64,000 nt of DNA from Methanogenium sp. S4BF (GTDB lineage Archaea; Halobacteriota; Methanomicrobia; Methanomicrobiales; Methanomicrobiaceae). The stretch is from positions 1,113,940-1,177,939 of the forward strand of contig NZ_CP091277.1 in NCBI RefSeq assembly GCF_029633965.1, read 5' to 3'. The position numbers were made by a program, and so were the translations under genes. This document shows positions 61,661 through 64,000 of the stretch, piece by piece; position 1 is the stretch's first letter; the number at the start of each line of letters is the position of its first letter. The notes beneath the pieces are model-generated. The model did not search any database, was not told where the DNA came from, and saw only the letters and a list, made by a program, of their open reading frames with translations.

Positions 61661-62875
61661 TCATTCAGCCACCGTTATACGGAATAGTTTGTCGCCAGGT
61701 CTGACCGGAAACGGTAATTTTATTCCGCAGTTCTCCCCTTTCCTGACAGACGGCACAGACCGGTGATGGACCTGTATCTCTTCGATGACATGGTAGTGCG
61801 CCGGTGTCTTTTTGCCGTAGATCAGAATGGTATCACCGACACTCAGCCCATCGGCACGGATGGCAAATTCCGCCACCTGAATGTTCGTATAATAGTTCAC
61901 CACCTCGCCGCAGTAGGCCTTTGCCTCGGTGGCGGCAGGACCACGGCTGCACCATTCGGCATCCAGACCGTGGTAAAACCCTTCGGAGAACCCTCTGTTG
62001 TAGGTCTTTGCCAGCTCTTCTTTGAGCCGGGCGCCAAGCAGGGGGGTATACTCTCCGGCATCAATTGCATCCAGCGCCCGCCGGTAACAGGACACTGCTG
62101 TTTTTACATATTCCGGAGGCCGGATGCGTCCTTCAATTTTAAACGAACGGATGCCTGCTGCGATCAGGTCGGGCAGGATCTCAATCGAGCACAGATCCTT
62201 CGGGCTGAGGACATAATTATGCCCTATAATATACGCATTGTCCTCATCCTCCACATCGGTTATACGGTACAGCCGGCGGCAGGGCTGTATGCACTGCCCC
62301 CGGTTGGCGGATTTTCCGAATGTTTCAGCAGACAGAAAACACCGCCCCGACTCACTCACGCACATCGCACCATGGACAAAGGTTTCGACATCACAGTCCA
62401 CCCCATCCGATTTCGCCAGTCTGCATATATGAGCGATATCCTCCAGAGCACATTCCCGCGCCAGAATGATACGGGAGGCACCCAGTTCTGCATAGAATGC
62501 AAATGCCTGATAGTTGGAGACACTTGCCTGTGTGGAGATGTGAACCGGGATACCTGCTTCCCGTGCCAGACGAAACACGGCCATATCCCAGCAGATAATG
62601 GCATCCACGCCGGCATCTTTGGCAGCAGACACAATCTGTGCCAGTTTCTGCATCTCGTGATTGTGATAAATCGTATTGAGGGTCAGGTATCCCTTTGCCA
62701 TGTGTCCATGCAGATACCGCATGATACCCGGCAGTTCATTTATCTCAAAATTGCCGGCGTTATCCCGCATATTCATATGTTTAATGCCGAAGTATACGGC
62801 ATCAGCTCCATTTTCGATAGCTGTCTGTAGACAGGACCAGGTACCGGCCGGGGCCAGAAGTTCAATATTTTTCAT
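61661..62875 (-). CDS. Peptidase U32-family protein (YegQ/RlhA-type)
   Basis: Protein of 404 residues with the TIM-barrel U32 domain. LLAPAGTWSCLQTAIENGAD starts it, and HISTQASVSN, FVHGAMCVSESGRCFLS and NRGQCIQPCRRLYRI (about 180-205) carry the four cysteines that bind a [4Fe-4S] cluster in U32 enzymes. Bacterial relatives add hydroxyl groups to tRNA, rRNA or ubiquinone from prephenate-linked pathways; many were first called collagenases. In methanogens the substrate is not known. Confidence 0.9.
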   Translation of the reverse strand: MKNIELLAPAGTWSCLQTAIENGADAVYFGIKHMNMRDNAGNFEINELPGIMRYLHGHMAKGYLTLNTIYHNHEMQKLAQIVSAAKDAGVDAIICWDMAVFRLAREAGIPVHISTQASVSNYQAFAFYAELGASRIILARECALEDIAHICRLAKSDGVDCDVETFVHGAMCVSESGRCFLSAETFGKSANRGQCIQPCRRLYRITDVEDEDNAYIIGHNYVLSPKDLCSIEILPDLIAAGIRSFKIEGRIRPPEYVKTAVSCYRRALDAIDAGEYTPLLGARLKEELAKTYNRGFSEGFYHGLDAEWCSRGPAATEAKAYCGEVVNYYTNIQVAEFAIRADGLSVGDTILIYGKKTPAHYHVIEEIQVHHRSVPSVRKGENCGIKLPFPVRPGDKLFRITVAE

Positions 62876-63118
62876 GGGTTTCCTTCACACACAGGGAATA
62901 GTATCGTCAATATTGTCAGTATCGTCATTCAGGAGTATTACCGCTCACGGTTCCGGCATAGGTTTCCCGGTCTGACCGGAGGCACGGATGACAGGGCGTC
63001 ACCATTCCACTCTCAGACTGCACCCCCAAACTGATTATCGGGCATGCATAATCAATCCTGCCCATTTCCGGGTCACGGGAACAGAACCCGAAAAAATCGG
63101 AAAAAAAGGGAGATGTGC

Positions 63119-64000
63119 CTAATCCTGCCGCGACTCGAGTTCACGTGCCAGCCGGGACCTCTCAAGGGCGACTCCCAGCTGGAGACCGATGGAAGAGATA
63201 TTTTCGAGGCTGGTTGGCATATAGGGCTTTACGTCCCTGCTGCCCATGTTTAAGAGACCCACGACCGTGTCACCGGTTTTTATGGGCAGGATGAGGAGAG
63301 TGCGCAGCCCGGTTGCCCTCATTCCGGGGTCCAGCATGGCGTACTCAGGCATCTCGGAAGTGATATAGATGATATTTCTCTCCCGGAAGGCCCGTTCAAA
63401 GAGGCCGTTGAAGATACCGGAAATGCACATATTTCTCAGGCTCTCCGGCATGTTCCTGTGCACCCTCGCTGTCATCTCATCCTTCTCATCCTTGAGATAG
63501 ACACAGCCCATCTCAAATCCCAGCGACGTCATCGCCGATTCAATGGACTTCTCCAGAATCAGGGTCTCATCACGGGCATCATTCAGGATTCCTGATATCC
63601 CGTTCATCGCAAGGAGCGTGTTGATATACTCAGACCTCTCCCGGTCCAGACGCTGCATCTTCAGGGCACCGGATATTTCATCTGCGACTATCTCCACATT
63701 TTCAATCTCTGTTGTGCTCACATCGGTATCCATGACCAGCAGTATTGCTCCCATCGCCCTCTCCTCCTCGATTATCGGAACGGCGATGGCGCTTTTCACG
63801 GCGGGACTGCCGGTACCTTCACTCAGGCAGGCAATAACAGGGTCGCCATCCCCGGCGGAAACATTTTCAAGGGTTGTCATGCACCGGGTAATAAGGGGAG
63901 AGAGAACGGCCTGCATCCCGTCGGTTACGGTGAAGGTACTGTATGGAATCTGCAGATCAGCCATGAAGACAGCACAGTGAACAAATGGCAGCAGCTTATC
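63119..64000 (-). CDS. GAF-GAF sensor protein, cut by right window edge
   Basis: The reading frame is open through the right edge, so the true start is outside. The visible part (about 293 residues) has one GAF domain (about 1-115; VKSAIAVPIIEEERAMGAIL) and a second (about 130-285; FEMGCVYLKDEKDE, LLILPIKTGDTVVGLLNMGS). It ends with a short helix and a stop, so no kinase follows. An internal ATG at 63964 lies within domain sequence and is not the start. Role: small-molecule or redox sensing, partner unknown. Confidence 0.85.
   Translation of the reverse strand, partial: DKLLPFVHCAVFMADLQIPYSTFTVTDGMQAVLSPLITRCMTTLENVSAGDGDPVIACLSEGTGSPAVKSAIAVPIIEEERAMGAILLVMDTDVSTTEIENVEIVADEISGALKMQRLDRERSEYINTLLAMNGISGILNDARDETLILEKSIESAMTSLGFEMGCVYLKDEKDEMTARVHRNMPESLRNMCISGIFNGLFERAFRERNIIYITSEMPEYAMLDPGMRATGLRTLLILPIKTGDTVVGLLNMGSRDVKPYMPTSLENISSIGLQLGVALERSRLARELESRQD

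Noticed and set aside
1-64000. CRISPR arrays and complete insertion sequences
   Set aside because: No regularly spaced repeat-spacer pattern and no intact transposase were seen. The only repeat arrays are the 10-base and 9-base tandem repeats listed.

Overview
The window looks like a euryarchaeal methanogen chromosome, most likely Methanomicrobiales. The evidence is an A-type ATP synthase operon in the archaeal order H-I-K-E-C-F-A, an archaeal tRNA-Glu, many PAS/GAF signalling proteins of methanogen style, PGF-type surface protein sequence, tungstate/molybdate uptake next to tungsten-enzyme genes, and near-leaderless genes behind TATA-like boxes. The genus cannot be fixed from this sequence alone.

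Layout. Positions 1-6076 (minus strand) hold the ATP synthase operon, cut by the window edge inside atpA. Its membrane rotor subunit K is a fusion of six c-type hairpins. Positions 6263-6945 hold tRNA-Glu(CTC) followed by a frameshifted tyrosine recombinase remnant, a relic of an integrated element. Positions 7108-10918 carry a GNAT enzyme, a secreted C69-type dipeptidase and a surface-protein fragment. Positions 11077-19187 are a signalling block: a 1562-residue multi-PAS/GAF histidine kinase with three response regulators. Positions 19815-21416 encode a PBP4-like (S13) lipoprotein, unexpected in an organism with no evident murein.

Positions 21705-26163 form a molybdate/tungstate uptake unit: two near-identical binding proteins, TrmO, permease and ATPase. 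A SpeD-like pyruvoyl enzyme, a membrane-anchored DNase with a lamin-tail domain, a cysteine-cluster protein, an orphan DNA methyltransferase and a GntP permease follow. Positions 31655-34983 encode a kinase / PP2C phosphatase / vWA triad of the TerY-P type. Positions 35154-40792 carry a TPR protein, an HTH-PAS-GAF sensor, two GNAT enzymes, a solitary MazF-like protein and a secreted protein. Positions 41008-46745 join a tungsten aldehyde oxidoreductase, E1-like and MoaD-like cofactor genes to an orange-protein-like cluster (NifX-like protein, two MinD ATPases with ferredoxin inserts, DUF134 regulator, small Gly/Arg protein). An 18-of-19 base match precedes two of these genes, and its 11-base core also lies at both modA starts, suggesting a common metal-linked regulon.

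Positions 47014-51932 hold acetolactate decarboxylase, MscS with an adjacent ATPase, a phosphodiesterase, an RRM protein and a small duplicated protein. Positions 52410-54433 are the best candidate for an undescribed system: six small translationally coupled genes (Cdc48-N-like barrel, two membrane-anchored coiled-coil proteins, three proteins sharing a Y-[IL]-D-...-E-W-x-L motif, and an eight-cysteine zinc finger). The rest carries TPR, sensor kinase, Fe-S flavoprotein, QueG-like, JAB-like, REC-PAS and U32 proteins, and a GAF protein cut by the right edge.
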